Shown piece by piece: positions 1 to 7,624 of a DNA stretch of 46,335 bases; position 1 is the stretch's first letter, and each line of letters opens with the position of its first letter. The position numbers were made by a program, and so were the translations under genes. Under the pieces are notes generated by a model. That model ran no database searches, had not been told where the DNA came from, and saw only the letters and a list, made by a program, of their open reading frames with translations. The stretch is from Clostridiales bacterium (GTDB lineage: Bacteria; Bacillota; Clostridia; Oscillospirales; CAG-382): positions 1-46,335 of the forward strand of contig QAKH01000114.1 in assembly GCA_003343885.1 (NCBI GenBank), given 5' to 3'.

Positions 1-305
1 TTATTGATTGAGTTAAAAGCTCAAATTTTATAAGTTGGTTACTTTATAACCTGAATTGCGTAACTGCGCAAACTTGTGAAACGGTCAATAAGAGTAGTAA
101 AAGTTTTTGCTATATAGACTCTGTATGCCATATCATCCTGAAAATTGTCATTCGCTCTTTCGTGCCTGTTTTTACTTATCTTTTGGTAAGTTCTGTTTCT
201 TTGAGCGTTTGTATACCGGTATTATAGCTTTATGCTTTTTAACCGAAAAGGATTTACGCAAGCTGTGCAGTCACGGCTTGCGTTTTTATTTTTTCAGGGG
301 GAAAT
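1..305. promoter_or_regulatory. Leader region upstream of the polyamine operon
   Basis: This stretch contains no convincing gene; the short open frame at 107-349 overlaps speA and has no ribosome site. It is AT-rich and holds small inverted repeats: TTGAG/CTCAA near 9-25, TTGCG/CGCAA near 56-71, and ACTTA/TAAGT near 174-191. A strong terminator-like hairpin lies at 256-294. A weak promoter-like pair TTGCTA (107-112) and TATCAT (131-136), spacing 18, is visible but not persuasive. I recognise no known riboswitch class. The long untranslated leader ending in a hairpin suggests attenuation, which is inference. Confidence 0.4.
256..294 (+). terminator. Intrinsic terminator or attenuator just before speA
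   Basis: An 8-bp stem ACGCAAGC (256-263) pairs with GCTTGCGT (276-283) and is followed by a T-rich run to 294. The hairpin ends only about a dozen bases before the speA start codon, beside its AGGGGG ribosome site. It therefore either terminates transcription from an upstream gene or attenuates the polyamine operon. Confidence 0.65.
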
Positions 306-1769
306 ATGAAAGAAAAAGAAATGGATCAGAACAGGGCTCCGATTTATGAGGCTCTTGAACAATTCAGAGAAATGCGGGTTGTTCCTTTTGACGTGCCGGG
401 ACACAAACGTGGGCGTGGAAATCCTGAATTAACGGCTTTTTTAGGCGAATCCTGTGTCAGCATTGACGTGAACAGCATGAAGCCGCTCGATAATTTATGT
501 CATCCGATATCGGTCATACGTGAAGCGGAAGAGCTTGCCGCTGACGCCTTCGGTGCGGCTCACGCATTTTTAATGGTAGGCGGAACAACAAGCTCGGTTC
601 AGACAATGATACTTTCTACCTGCAAGAGAGGCGACAAAATTATTCTGCCGAGAAACGTACACCGCAGCGTTATAAACGCCCTTGTACTTTGTGGTGCTAT
701 ACCGGTATACGTAAATCCTGACGTTGACATACGTTTAGGTATTTCTTTGGGCATGAAACGTGATCAGGTAGCTAAAGCAATTAAAGAAAATCCCGACGCG
801 GTTGCCGTATTGGTTAACAATCCGACATATTACGGAGTGTGCAGTGACATAAAGGCTATTGTTGACATGGCGCACAGCGCCGGTATGTACTGCCTTGCAG
901 ATGAAGCTCACGGAACACATTTTTATTTCGGTGACAGGATGCCTTTATCCGCAATGGCTGCCGGAGCGGATTTCGCAGCCGTTTCAATGCACAAAAGCGG
1001 CGGAAGTCTTACGCAGTCAAGCCTTCTTCTCATAGGTCCTCAGATACATGAAGGATACGTAAGACAGATAATCAACCTGACGCAGACGACCTCGGGAAGT
1101 TATTTGCTCATGTCGAGCTTAGACATAAGCCGGAGAAATTTGGCAAGAAGAGGCAAGGAGATTTTCGCAAAGGTTATCGAGATGGCTGATTACGCGCGGG
1201 AAGAGATAAACGCTATCGGCGGATACTATGCTTTCGGCAAAGAACTCATAAACGGAGACTCAATTTTTGACTTTGACTCCACTAAACTAAGCGTACACAC
1301 ACGTGATATAGGGCTTGCCGGAATTGAAGTATATGATCTGTTACGTGATGAGTACGATATTCAGATTGAATTCGGCGACATCGGAAACATTTTGGCGTAT
1401 CTTTCTATCGGCGACCGCATGGGAGAGTTAGAAAGGCTTGTCAGCGCACTTGCCGAGATTCGCAGACGCCACCAGCGCAGTTCAAAAGGTCTTTTGAGTC
1501 AGGAATACCTTGCGCCGGAGGTTGTTATCAGTCCCCAGGAAGCGTTTTACTCAAAAAAGAAAAGCGTTAAGATTTCAGACAGCGTAGGCTGTGTGTGCAG
1601 TGAATTTATTATGTGCTATCCGCCCGGAATACCGATTCTTGCGCCGGGAGAGCGCATAACAGGTGAAATCGTGCAGTATATAGAATACGCTAAAGCAAAG
1701 GGATGCTCCATGACAGGTCCGGAGGATCCCAATATAGAAAACATAAACGTACTTGACGGAGGCATATAA
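306..1769 (+). CDS. speA: Arginine decarboxylase (Orn/Lys/Arg decarboxylase family, fold III)
   Basis: A PLP-dependent decarboxylase of 487 residues, expected to turn arginine into agmatine in the cytoplasm as the first step of polyamine synthesis. The length matches the short Bacillota type (about 480-490 residues) rather than the large enterobacterial enzymes. The PLP-binding lysine is in the SMHKSGGSLTQ motif at K230, with the DEAHG motif some 30 residues before it. The ATG at 306 follows an AGGGGG ribosome site; a second in-frame ATG at 321 is possible. It is the first gene of an operon, one base from speE. Family members act on arginine, lysine or ornithine and the sequence alone does not settle which. 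Arginine is favoured because an agmatinase-family gene follows. Confidence 0.88.
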   Translation: MKEKEMDQNRAPIYEALEQFREMRVVPFDVPGHKRGRGNPELTAFLGESCVSIDVNSMKPLDNLCHPISVIREAEELAADAFGAAHAFLMVGGTTSSVQTMILSTCKRGDKIILPRNVHRSVINALVLCGAIPVYVNPDVDIRLGISLGMKRDQVAKAIKENPDAVAVLVNNPTYYGVCSDIKAIVDMAHSAGMYCLADEAHGTHFYFGDRMPLSAMAAGADFAAVSMHKSGGSLTQSSLLLIGPQIHEGYVRQIINLTQTTSGSYLLMSSLDISRRNLARRGKEIFAKVIEMADYAREEINAIGGYYAFGKELINGDSIFDFDSTKLSVHTRDIGLAGIEVYDLLRDEYDIQIEFGDIGNILAYLSIGDRMGELERLVSALAEIRRRHQRSSKGLLSQEYLAPEVVISPQEAFYSKKKSVKISDSVGCVCSEFIMCYPPGIPILAPGERITGEIVQYIEYAKAKGCSMTGPEDPNIENINVLDGGI

Positions 1770-1770
1770 G

Positions 1771-2625
1771 ATGGAGCTATGGTTCAGTGAATTTCATGCG
1801 CCGGACGTAAAACACAGCATTCGTGTAAACAGGCATCTGTACTCTCACAAAAGTAATTTTCAGCAGATAGATATTTTTGACACTCCGGAATTCGGCAGAG
1901 TTCTTACACTTGACGGAAACGTAATGCTTACCGAACGGGATGAGTTTATATACGACGAAATGATTACCCACGTTCCCATGTCGGTTCATCCGGGAGTCCG
2001 TGATGTGTTAGTAATAGGAGCCGGCGACGGCGGCGTTGTTAAAGAGCTTTCAAGATATGAAAACATTGAAAAGATAGATCTTGTCGAAATGGATCCTCAG
2101 GTGCTTGAGGCGTGCCGCATTTATCTTCCCGAGAACGCTTCAAAGCTCGACGACGAAAGAGTACACATCTTTTTTGACAATGCGCTGAGATTTATCAGAA
2201 AATGTTACTGCGCATACGATCTTATAATTGTCGATTCGACCGACCCGTTCGGACCTTCGGAAGGCTACTTTACAAGAGAGTTTTACGGTATCTGCTACAA
2301 TGCGCTGCGTGACGACGGAATTATGGTCAACCAGCAGGGCAGTCCGTTCTACAAGCAGGACGCTGACGCTATGCGGAGAAGTCATCAAAGAATAGCAAGC
2401 ACTTTCCCCATAAGCAGGGTTTACCAGGCGCACATTCCGACGTATGCCGCTGGATACTGGCTTTTCGGATTTGCCAGCAAAAAATATCACCCCATTGATG
2501 ATTTTGTGCCGGAAAAATGGAACAGTCTGAAAATGGAAACAAAATACTACACCGCAAAGCTTCACGTCGGCTCATTTTACCTGCCGGCTTTTCTCGAAAA
2601 GATGTTAAGGGAGGTTGAAGTATGA
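1771..2625 (+). CDS. speE: Spermidine synthase-like aminopropyltransferase
   Basis: A 284-residue member of the spermidine synthase family, normally moving an aminopropyl group from decarboxylated SAM to putrescine (or to agmatine in some lineages). It has the N-terminal beta domain, the nucleotide-binding loop GAGDGG, the acidic EMD after the second strand, and the DSTDPFGPSEG motif that carries a catalytic aspartate. I start at the ATG at 1771, after the GGAGG at about 1758-1762; an upstream TTG at 1753 would place the ribosome site inside the gene. The stop overlaps the speB start (ATGA). Two positions differ from the usual consensus: the loop reads GAGDG rather than GGGDG, and the YHEM motif reads YDEM. 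No SAM decarboxylase gene (speD) is in the window, so the real donor or acceptor is open. Confidence 0.85.
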   Translation: MELWFSEFHAPDVKHSIRVNRHLYSHKSNFQQIDIFDTPEFGRVLTLDGNVMLTERDEFIYDEMITHVPMSVHPGVRDVLVIGAGDGGVVKELSRYENIEKIDLVEMDPQVLEACRIYLPENASKLDDERVHIFFDNALRFIRKCYCAYDLIIVDSTDPFGPSEGYFTREFYGICYNALRDDGIMVNQQGSPFYKQDADAMRRSHQRIASTFPISRVYQAHIPTYAAGYWLFGFASKKYHPIDDFVPEKWNSLKMETKYYTAKLHVGSFYLPAFLEKMLREVEV

Positions 2626-3473
2626 AACAAAATATTGAAACCTTTATAGGGTGCGATTCGGCATATGAGGACGCAAAAATAGTTCTTTTCGGCGCGCCGT
2701 TTGACAGCACAACCAGCTTTCGTCCGGGCGCACGCTTCGGTCCGGGAGCAATACGGCATGAAAGTTTCGGAATTGAAACGTACAGTCCGTACAAGGATAA
2801 AGATTTAACAGACTATGCAGTATTTGACGCCGGAGATCTTGAATTATGCTTCGGAGATGCAAGGAAAGCACTTACTGACATAAGAAACTGCGCTGAAACG
2901 ATACTTTCCGACGGAAAGACTCCGTTTCTTATCGGCGGAGAACATCTTGTGACGCTCGGCGCATTTGAAGCGGTTTATAAAAAATATCCCGACGTTCATG
3001 TAATTCATTTTGACGCTCACGCAGACCTTCGCGACGACTATCTCGGAGCAAAGCTCAGCCATGCCTGCGTAATGCGAAGGATTCACGACTTAACGGGTGA
3101 CGGAAAGATACATCAGTTTTGTATCCGCAGCGGCGACAGAGAAGAGTTTTTATTTGCAAAAGAGCACACCGATATGCACAAATTTGATTTTTCAGGACTT
3201 GACAAGCTTATCGACAAGCTGAAAAAACAAAACACGCCTGTATATTTCTCTGTTGACCTTGACTGCATTGATCCGTCGGCATTTTGCGGTACGGGTACTC
3301 CGGAAGCAGGCGGCGTCGGATTTACAGAACTTCTCGGTGCCATTGACACTGTATGTAAGGCAAATATTGTCGGCGCTGACATAAACGAGCTTGCTCCGGG
3401 TCTTGACGCAAGCGGCGCGTCAACTGCCTTAGCCTGCAAGATTTTAAGGGAATTTTTATTGGCACTGTTATAA
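2622..3473 (+). CDS. speB: Agmatinase / ureohydrolase family
   Basis: A 283-residue ureohydrolase expected to hydrolyse agmatine (or N1-aminopropylagmatine) to putrescine (or spermidine) plus urea, using two Mn ions. Metal ligands are visible: DAHAD with D131, H133 and D135; SVDLDCIDP with D212 and D214; and an early GGEH histidine at about residue 108. The ATG at 2622 overlaps the speE stop and follows AAGGGAGG. The tight coupling to speE allows two readings: agmatine to putrescine before aminopropylation, or aminopropylagmatine hydrolysis after it. Arginase or guanidinobutyrase activity is less likely in this operon. Confidence 0.86.
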   Translation: MKQNIETFIGCDSAYEDAKIVLFGAPFDSTTSFRPGARFGPGAIRHESFGIETYSPYKDKDLTDYAVFDAGDLELCFGDARKALTDIRNCAETILSDGKTPFLIGGEHLVTLGAFEAVYKKYPDVHVIHFDAHADLRDDYLGAKLSHACVMRRIHDLTGDGKIHQFCIRSGDREEFLFAKEHTDMHKFDFSGLDKLIDKLKKQNTPVYFSVDLDCIDPSAFCGTGTPEAGGVGFTELLGAIDTVCKANIVGADINELAPGLDASGASTALACKILREFLLALL

Positions 3474-3555
3474 AATACGTAAATTAAAATACAGTTTATA
3501 TTCAGACTGTATACAAATATCATTTAATTCAATAAAGCAAAAAAGGAGTATAAAA

Positions 3556-4815
3556 ATGAGCAGAGTTTTAATTATCGGCTGCGGAGGAGTAGCTTCCGTT
3601 GCTATCAGAAAATGCTGTCAGGTTTCCGATGTCTTTACTGATATTTGCATTGCGAGCAGAACAAAGGAAAAATGCGACAGCCTTAAAAATAGCCTTGAGG
3701 GCAAGACGACAACCAAAATTACTACTGCAAAGGTAGACGCTGACAATGTAGATGAAGTCACATCTCTTATCAAGGATTACAAGCCGGATCTTGTCATGAA
3801 CATTGCACTGCCGTATCAGGATCTTACCATAATGGACGCCTGCCTTGCCTGCGGAGTAAATTATATGGACACTGCAAACTACGAGCCGGAGGATACTGAT
3901 GATCCGGCTTGGCGTGAAGTATATGAAAAACGCTGTAAGGAAAAAGGATTTTCCGCTTACTTTGATTACTCTTGGCAATGGGCATACCGCAAAAAATTTG
4001 AGGACGCAGGTCTTACTGCCCTTCTCGGCTGCGGCTTTGATCCCGGAGTAACCCAGGCGTACTGCGCATACGCAAAAAAACACGAATTTGACACGATTGA
4101 TACGATTGATATACTCGACTGCAACGGCGGCGACCACGGCTATCCGTTTGCTACCAACTTCAACCCGGAAGTCAATCTGCGTGAAGTTTCAGCTCCCGGA
4201 AGCTACATTGAAAACGGACGCTGGGTAGAAATTCCGGCAATGAGTATCAAACGTGAATATAATTTTGATAAAGTCGGCGTAAAGGACATGTATCTGCTTC
4301 ACCATGAGGAAATCGAATCAATTGCTGAAAACATTCCCGAGGTAAAGCGCATACGCTTCTTTATGACATTCGGTCAAAGCTACCTTACGCACATGAAATG
4401 CCTTGAAAACGTAGGTATGCTTTCAACAACGCCTGTTGAGTTTGAGGGGCACAAAATTGTTCCGATCAAATTTTTGAAGGCACTTTTGCCGGATCCGGCA
4501 AGTCTCGGACCTCGTACGAAGGGCAAAACCAACATCGGCTGTATTTTTACCGGCAAAAAGGACGGAAAAGACAAAAGCTACTACATTTACAATGTGTGCG
4601 ACCACGAAGAGTGTTACAGAGAGGTTGAAAGCCAGGCTATAAGCTATACGACCGGAGTTCCGGCGATGTGCGGAGCTTTGATGCTCTTAGAAGGCAAGTG
4701 GAATAAAAAGGGCGTTCACACAGTTGAGGAATTTGATCCGGATCCTTTCCTTGACGCTCTGGATAAGTACGGACTTCCGAGAAGCGAAAACCGCAATCCG
4801 GTTTTAGTGGACTGA
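3556..4815 (+). CDS. Carboxynorspermidine/carboxyspermidine dehydrogenase (saccharopine dehydrogenase fold)
   Basis: A 419-residue saccharopine dehydrogenase-like reductase. Family members of this type condense aspartate semialdehyde with putrescine (or diaminopropane or agmatine) using NADPH, giving a carboxy-polyamine. The N-terminal Rossmann loop GCGGVA (residues about 8-13) and the later GCGFDPGV motif typical of the family are visible. The ATG at 3556 follows AAAGGAG. The 82-base gap after speB contains a small hairpin (TACAGT/ACTGTA near 3490-3511), so a weak internal promoter or RNA processing site is possible. It forms a functional pair with the decarboxylase 7 bases downstream, which makes this function more likely than lysine degradation. 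Confidence 0.85.
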   Translation: MSRVLIIGCGGVASVAIRKCCQVSDVFTDICIASRTKEKCDSLKNSLEGKTTTKITTAKVDADNVDEVTSLIKDYKPDLVMNIALPYQDLTIMDACLACGVNYMDTANYEPEDTDDPAWREVYEKRCKEKGFSAYFDYSWQWAYRKKFEDAGLTALLGCGFDPGVTQAYCAYAKKHEFDTIDTIDILDCNGGDHGYPFATNFNPEVNLREVSAPGSYIENGRWVEIPAMSIKREYNFDKVGVKDMYLLHHEEIESIAENIPEVKRIRFFMTFGQSYLTHMKCLENVGMLSTTPVEFEGHKIVPIKFLKALLPDPASLGPRTKGKTNIGCIFTGKKDGKDKSYYIYNVCDHEECYREVESQAISYTTGVPAMCGALMLLEGKWNKKGVHTVEEFDPDPFLDALDKYGLPRSENRNPVLVD

Positions 4816-4822
4816 GGACGAT

Positions 4823-6034
4823 ATGAGTAATTTCGGACAAAATTCTCCGGTTTTTGAGGCTCTTTTGAAAAAAGGAAAAGACATCAACAGTCTTTTCGGA
4901 GTCCTAAAAACACCGTGCTATGTGATAGACGAAGAGAAGCTGAAAAGCAACTGCGAAAAGCTTTCCTCTGTTATGAAAAACTGCGGCTGCAAAATTTTGC
5001 TTGCTCAAAAAGCTTTTTCAAACTATAATATGTATCCGCTTATCTCTAAATATCTCTCCGGCACTGAGGCAAGCGGCCTTTATGAGGCAAGACTCGGAAA
5101 AGAAGAGATGCCGGACGGAGAAGTACACGTATTCTGCGCCGGATACCGTGAAGATGAGTTTGACGAGCTGCTTACTTATGCTGATCATATTGTTTTTAAC
5201 TCCGTATCACAGCTTGCAAAATTCGGTTGCAAGGCTAAAGAAGCCGGCAAAAGCATAGGACTTCGCGTAAATCCCGAGTGCTCGACGCAAAGCGGTCATG
5301 AAATTTACGACCCATGTGCAAGTGGCAGCAGGCTTGGAGTTACAAGGGCTGTTTTTGACAAGGAAATCACACCTGAGCTTTTTAGCCTGCTTGACGGACT
5401 TCATTTTCACACCTTATGCGAACAAAATTCCGACGCCCTTTCGGAAACTCTTAAAGCGGTTGAAAATCGTTTCGGAGACATTCTTCCTAAAATGAAGTGG
5501 CTCAACATGGGCGGCGGACACCACATAACAAAAGACGGTTACGACATTGGTTTGCTTGAGGAAAGTATTCTGTACGCTAAGAAAAAATGGGGAGTTGAAG
5601 TATATCTCGAGCCGGGAGAAGCGGTTGCGTTAAACGCCGGATACCTTGTCAGCCGGGTTATTGATGTGGTTGAAAGCTCGGGTATCAAAATTGCCGTTTT
5701 AGACGCAAGCGCCGCATGTCATATGCCGGACGTCATTGAAATGCCTTATACTCCCCCGCTTTATCAGGCTTCGGATGACGAAAACGGACATTCTTACAGA
5801 CTTGCCGGTCCTACCTGTCTTGCCGGTGATGTCATCGGCGACTACAAGACTGAAAGTGAGTTAAATCCCGGAGATTTACTGCTTTTCGGCGACATGGCGA
5901 TATACACGACCTGCAAGAACAACACCTTTAACGGCATGCCTTTGCCGGGCATTTACAAGCTTGACAAGGACGGCGGCTTCACGGCGCTTGCCGAATTCGG
6001 TTACGATGATTTTAAAAGGCGCTTAGGAAAATAA
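4823..6034 (+). CDS. nspC: Carboxynorspermidine/carboxyspermidine decarboxylase
   Basis: A 403-residue PLP enzyme of the alanine-racemase-fold decarboxylase group. It removes the carboxyl group from carboxyspermidine to give spermidine. The PLP lysine is in LAQKAFSNY near residue 60. HFHTLCEQ, MGGGHH and the EPGEAV motif follow in order, and DASAACHMPD plus LAGPTCLAGD supply the dimer-interface active-site cysteine region. The length fits the family. It sits 7 bases after the dehydrogenase gene and closes the operon, followed by a hairpin and the tandem repeats. Confidence 0.88.
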   Translation: MSNFGQNSPVFEALLKKGKDINSLFGVLKTPCYVIDEEKLKSNCEKLSSVMKNCGCKILLAQKAFSNYNMYPLISKYLSGTEASGLYEARLGKEEMPDGEVHVFCAGYREDEFDELLTYADHIVFNSVSQLAKFGCKAKEAGKSIGLRVNPECSTQSGHEIYDPCASGSRLGVTRAVFDKEITPELFSLLDGLHFHTLCEQNSDALSETLKAVENRFGDILPKMKWLNMGGGHHITKDGYDIGLLEESILYAKKKWGVEVYLEPGEAVALNAGYLVSRVIDVVESSGIKIAVLDASAACHMPDVIEMPYTPPLYQASDDENGHSYRLAGPTCLAGDVIGDYKTESELNPGDLLLFGDMAIYTTCKNNTFNGMPLPGIYKLDKDGGFTALAEFGYDDFKRRLGK

Positions 6035-6055
6035 CAAAGCAAATATAAAAAATCT

Positions 6056-6082
6056 CCCGCTTTTCTTTCGAAGAAAAGCGGG
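6056..6082 (+). terminator. Hairpin after nspC
   Basis: A perfect 12-bp stem CCCGCTTTTCTT (6056-6067) and AAGAAAAGCGGG (6071-6082) with a TCG loop, 22 bases after the nspC stop. It lacks a clear T-run, so it may act as an RNA-stabilising end or a weak terminator. Its 3' arm is also the first piece of the tandem repeat unit that follows. Confidence 0.6.
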
Positions 6083-6550
6083 GCAAAAGAACTTGATTAC
6101 TTATGTTTTACTCTGAGTTTGCGTGCTTGCGTTTATGGCACGCAAACGGGCACGCCTTCGCGTAAAATGTCATTTGCTGTTTTCGCTTGCTTGTCCGCGT
6201 AAATTGCAGCGGCGCTTCGCCGCCGGAGAAAAGCGGGGCAAAAGAACTTGATTTTTAAGTTTCACTCTGAGTTTGCGTGCTGGCGTTTATGGCACGCAAA
6301 CGGGCACGCCTTCGCGTAAAATGTAATTTGCTGTTTTCGCTTGCTCGCCCGCGTAAACTGCAGCGGCGCTTCGCCGCCGGGCAAAAGAACTTGATTTTTA
6401 AGTTTCACTCTGAGTTTGCGTGCTGGCGTTTATGGCACGCAAACGGGCACGCCTTCGCGTAAAATGTCATTTGCTGTTTTCGCTTGCTCGCCCGCGTAAA
6501 CTGCAGCGGCGCTTCGCCGCCGGAGAAAAGCGGGGCAAAAGAACTTGATT
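6072..6550. repeat. Tandem array of 143-155 bp units with internal palindromes
   Basis: Three full units and a short fourth start lie between the convergent ends of nspC and the parvulin gene. Units begin at about 6072, 6227 and 6381, and the last partial unit is at about 6523-6550. Periods are about 155, 143 (about 12 bases missing at the junction) and 154. Each unit has a 10-bp inverted repeat, GTTTGCGTGC/GCACGCAAAC, around an 11-base loop, and a second hairpin, GCGGCGCTTCGCCGC. Units differ at only a few bases. Open frames across the array only reflect its periodicity, so no gene is called. Confidence 0.9.
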
Positions 6551-6574
6551 TTTTGTTTTTCCTTATGCATTTTC

Positions 6575-7321
6575 TTACATCTTGTCAACAGGGTATAAGA
6601 ACTTTAGCTGATTAATTTTGCTCTGATAAGCCTTTTGCTGTTTTTCTTTGAGCAGTATATCCTTAACCTGTTCTTTTATATCGTTAAAATCAATTGCTTT
6701 TGCGCTGTTTTTGGAATTCAGCTTTATGAGGTGAAAACCGAACTGCGTCTGTACGGGACCCGAAATTTCTCCCTCGTTCATGGCAAATACTGCGTTGTCA
6801 AACTCCGGCACCATTTGTCCTCTGCTGAATTCGCCGAGACCTCCGGCGTTTTCCGCCGAGGGGCACGAGCTGTATTTGCGAGCCGCGTCCTCAAAGGAAA
6901 TATTTCCGGAATTTATCTGTTCAAGTATTTCCTGTGCCTTTTCTTTGGTATCCACCAAAATATGACTTGCGTTGACGGTATCCTCAGAAACAAACTTTTC
7001 CTTGTTCTCCTCATAGTACTGCTTCGCTTCTTCGTCCGTTACCGGCTTTACCGACTGAAGCGTTTTTGCTACGGCAAAATTGATAAGCATATCCTCTTTT
7101 ACCTTTGCAAGCTGCGCTTTAAATTCCGGAGAATGTTCATACAAATTCTTCTGCGCTTCAAGCAGCATAAGCTTATTTCCGATAAGCTGTTCAAGTATAA
7201 CGCTTCTTCCTTTGGGATTATCGTAATTCTGTCCTCTCGCCGCAAGCGCCGATATCATCTCATTTACTTCCGATTCCGTCACGCCAATGCCGCCAACGGT
7301 TGCCAAAATTCTGTTATTCAT
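6575..7321 (-). CDS. Cytoplasmic parvulin-type peptidyl-prolyl isomerase
   Basis: A 248-residue foldase-like protein. The N-terminal half (residues about 1-110) is a SurA-N-like helical chaperone segment; the parvulin domain (about 118-210) has ASHILV, GGLGEFSRGQMVPEF and TQFGFHLIKL. It would isomerise X-Pro bonds and help folding. There is no signal peptide or lipobox, so unlike PrsA it should remain in the cytoplasm. The ATG at 7321 follows a purine-rich AAAGGAAAA site. It is convergent with the polyamine operon across the repeat array and appears monocistronic. Confidence 0.85.
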   Translation of the reverse strand: MNNRILATVGGIGVTESEVNEMISALAARGQNYDNPKGRSVILEQLIGNKLMLLEAQKNLYEHSPEFKAQLAKVKEDMLINFAVAKTLQSVKPVTDEEAKQYYEENKEKFVSEDTVNASHILVDTKEKAQEILEQINSGNISFEDAARKYSSCPSAENAGGLGEFSRGQMVPEFDNAVFAMNEGEISGPVQTQFGFHLIKLNSKNSAKAIDFNDIKEQVKDILLKEKQQKAYQSKINQLKFLYPVDKM

Positions 7322-7475
7322 ACTTTTTCCTTTCTAAAAAGCTCACATGCATATACTTACAAGCTCATACTTTCACTTATTTTATTTTCATTGTATTTTA
7401 CCATAACGTGCCGTGAAACACAACACTGTTTTTCAACTTTTAAAAAAAATATTTACTTAATTTACAGAAAGCGCA

Positions 7476-7510
7476 AAAGCGCTCTGACACCCCCTGCATC
7501 AAAGCGCTTT
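7476..7510 (-). terminator. Terminator downstream of the metallophosphoesterase gene
   Basis: AAAGCGCT (7476-7483) pairs with AGCGCTTT (7503-7510), and on the minus strand T-rich sequence follows. It lies about 115 bases past the stop of the minus-strand gene at 7625-11056. The rest of 7322-7624 is AT-rich with nothing else recognisable. Confidence 0.6.
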
Positions 7511-7624
7511 ATTAAAATACTTTGCCGTATTTACTATGTTAATTTTATGTTTGTTTTTTTTCAGTGCACATTTTTTGCTGATCTTTTAAAATTAAAAATA
7601 AGAACAAAATTATGCTTGTATTTT

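Noticed and set aside
1..305. Known riboswitch ahead of speA
   Set aside because: I could not match the conserved cores of any common riboswitch class; only short hairpins and a terminator are visible.
6277..6462. Short open frame inside the tandem repeats
   Set aside because: It only reflects the repeat periodicity; its protein repeats itself with the DNA unit, and there is no ribosome site.
6072..6550. CRISPR array
   Set aside because: The units are 143-155 bp long and nearly identical throughout, with no short repeats separated by unique spacers and no cas genes.
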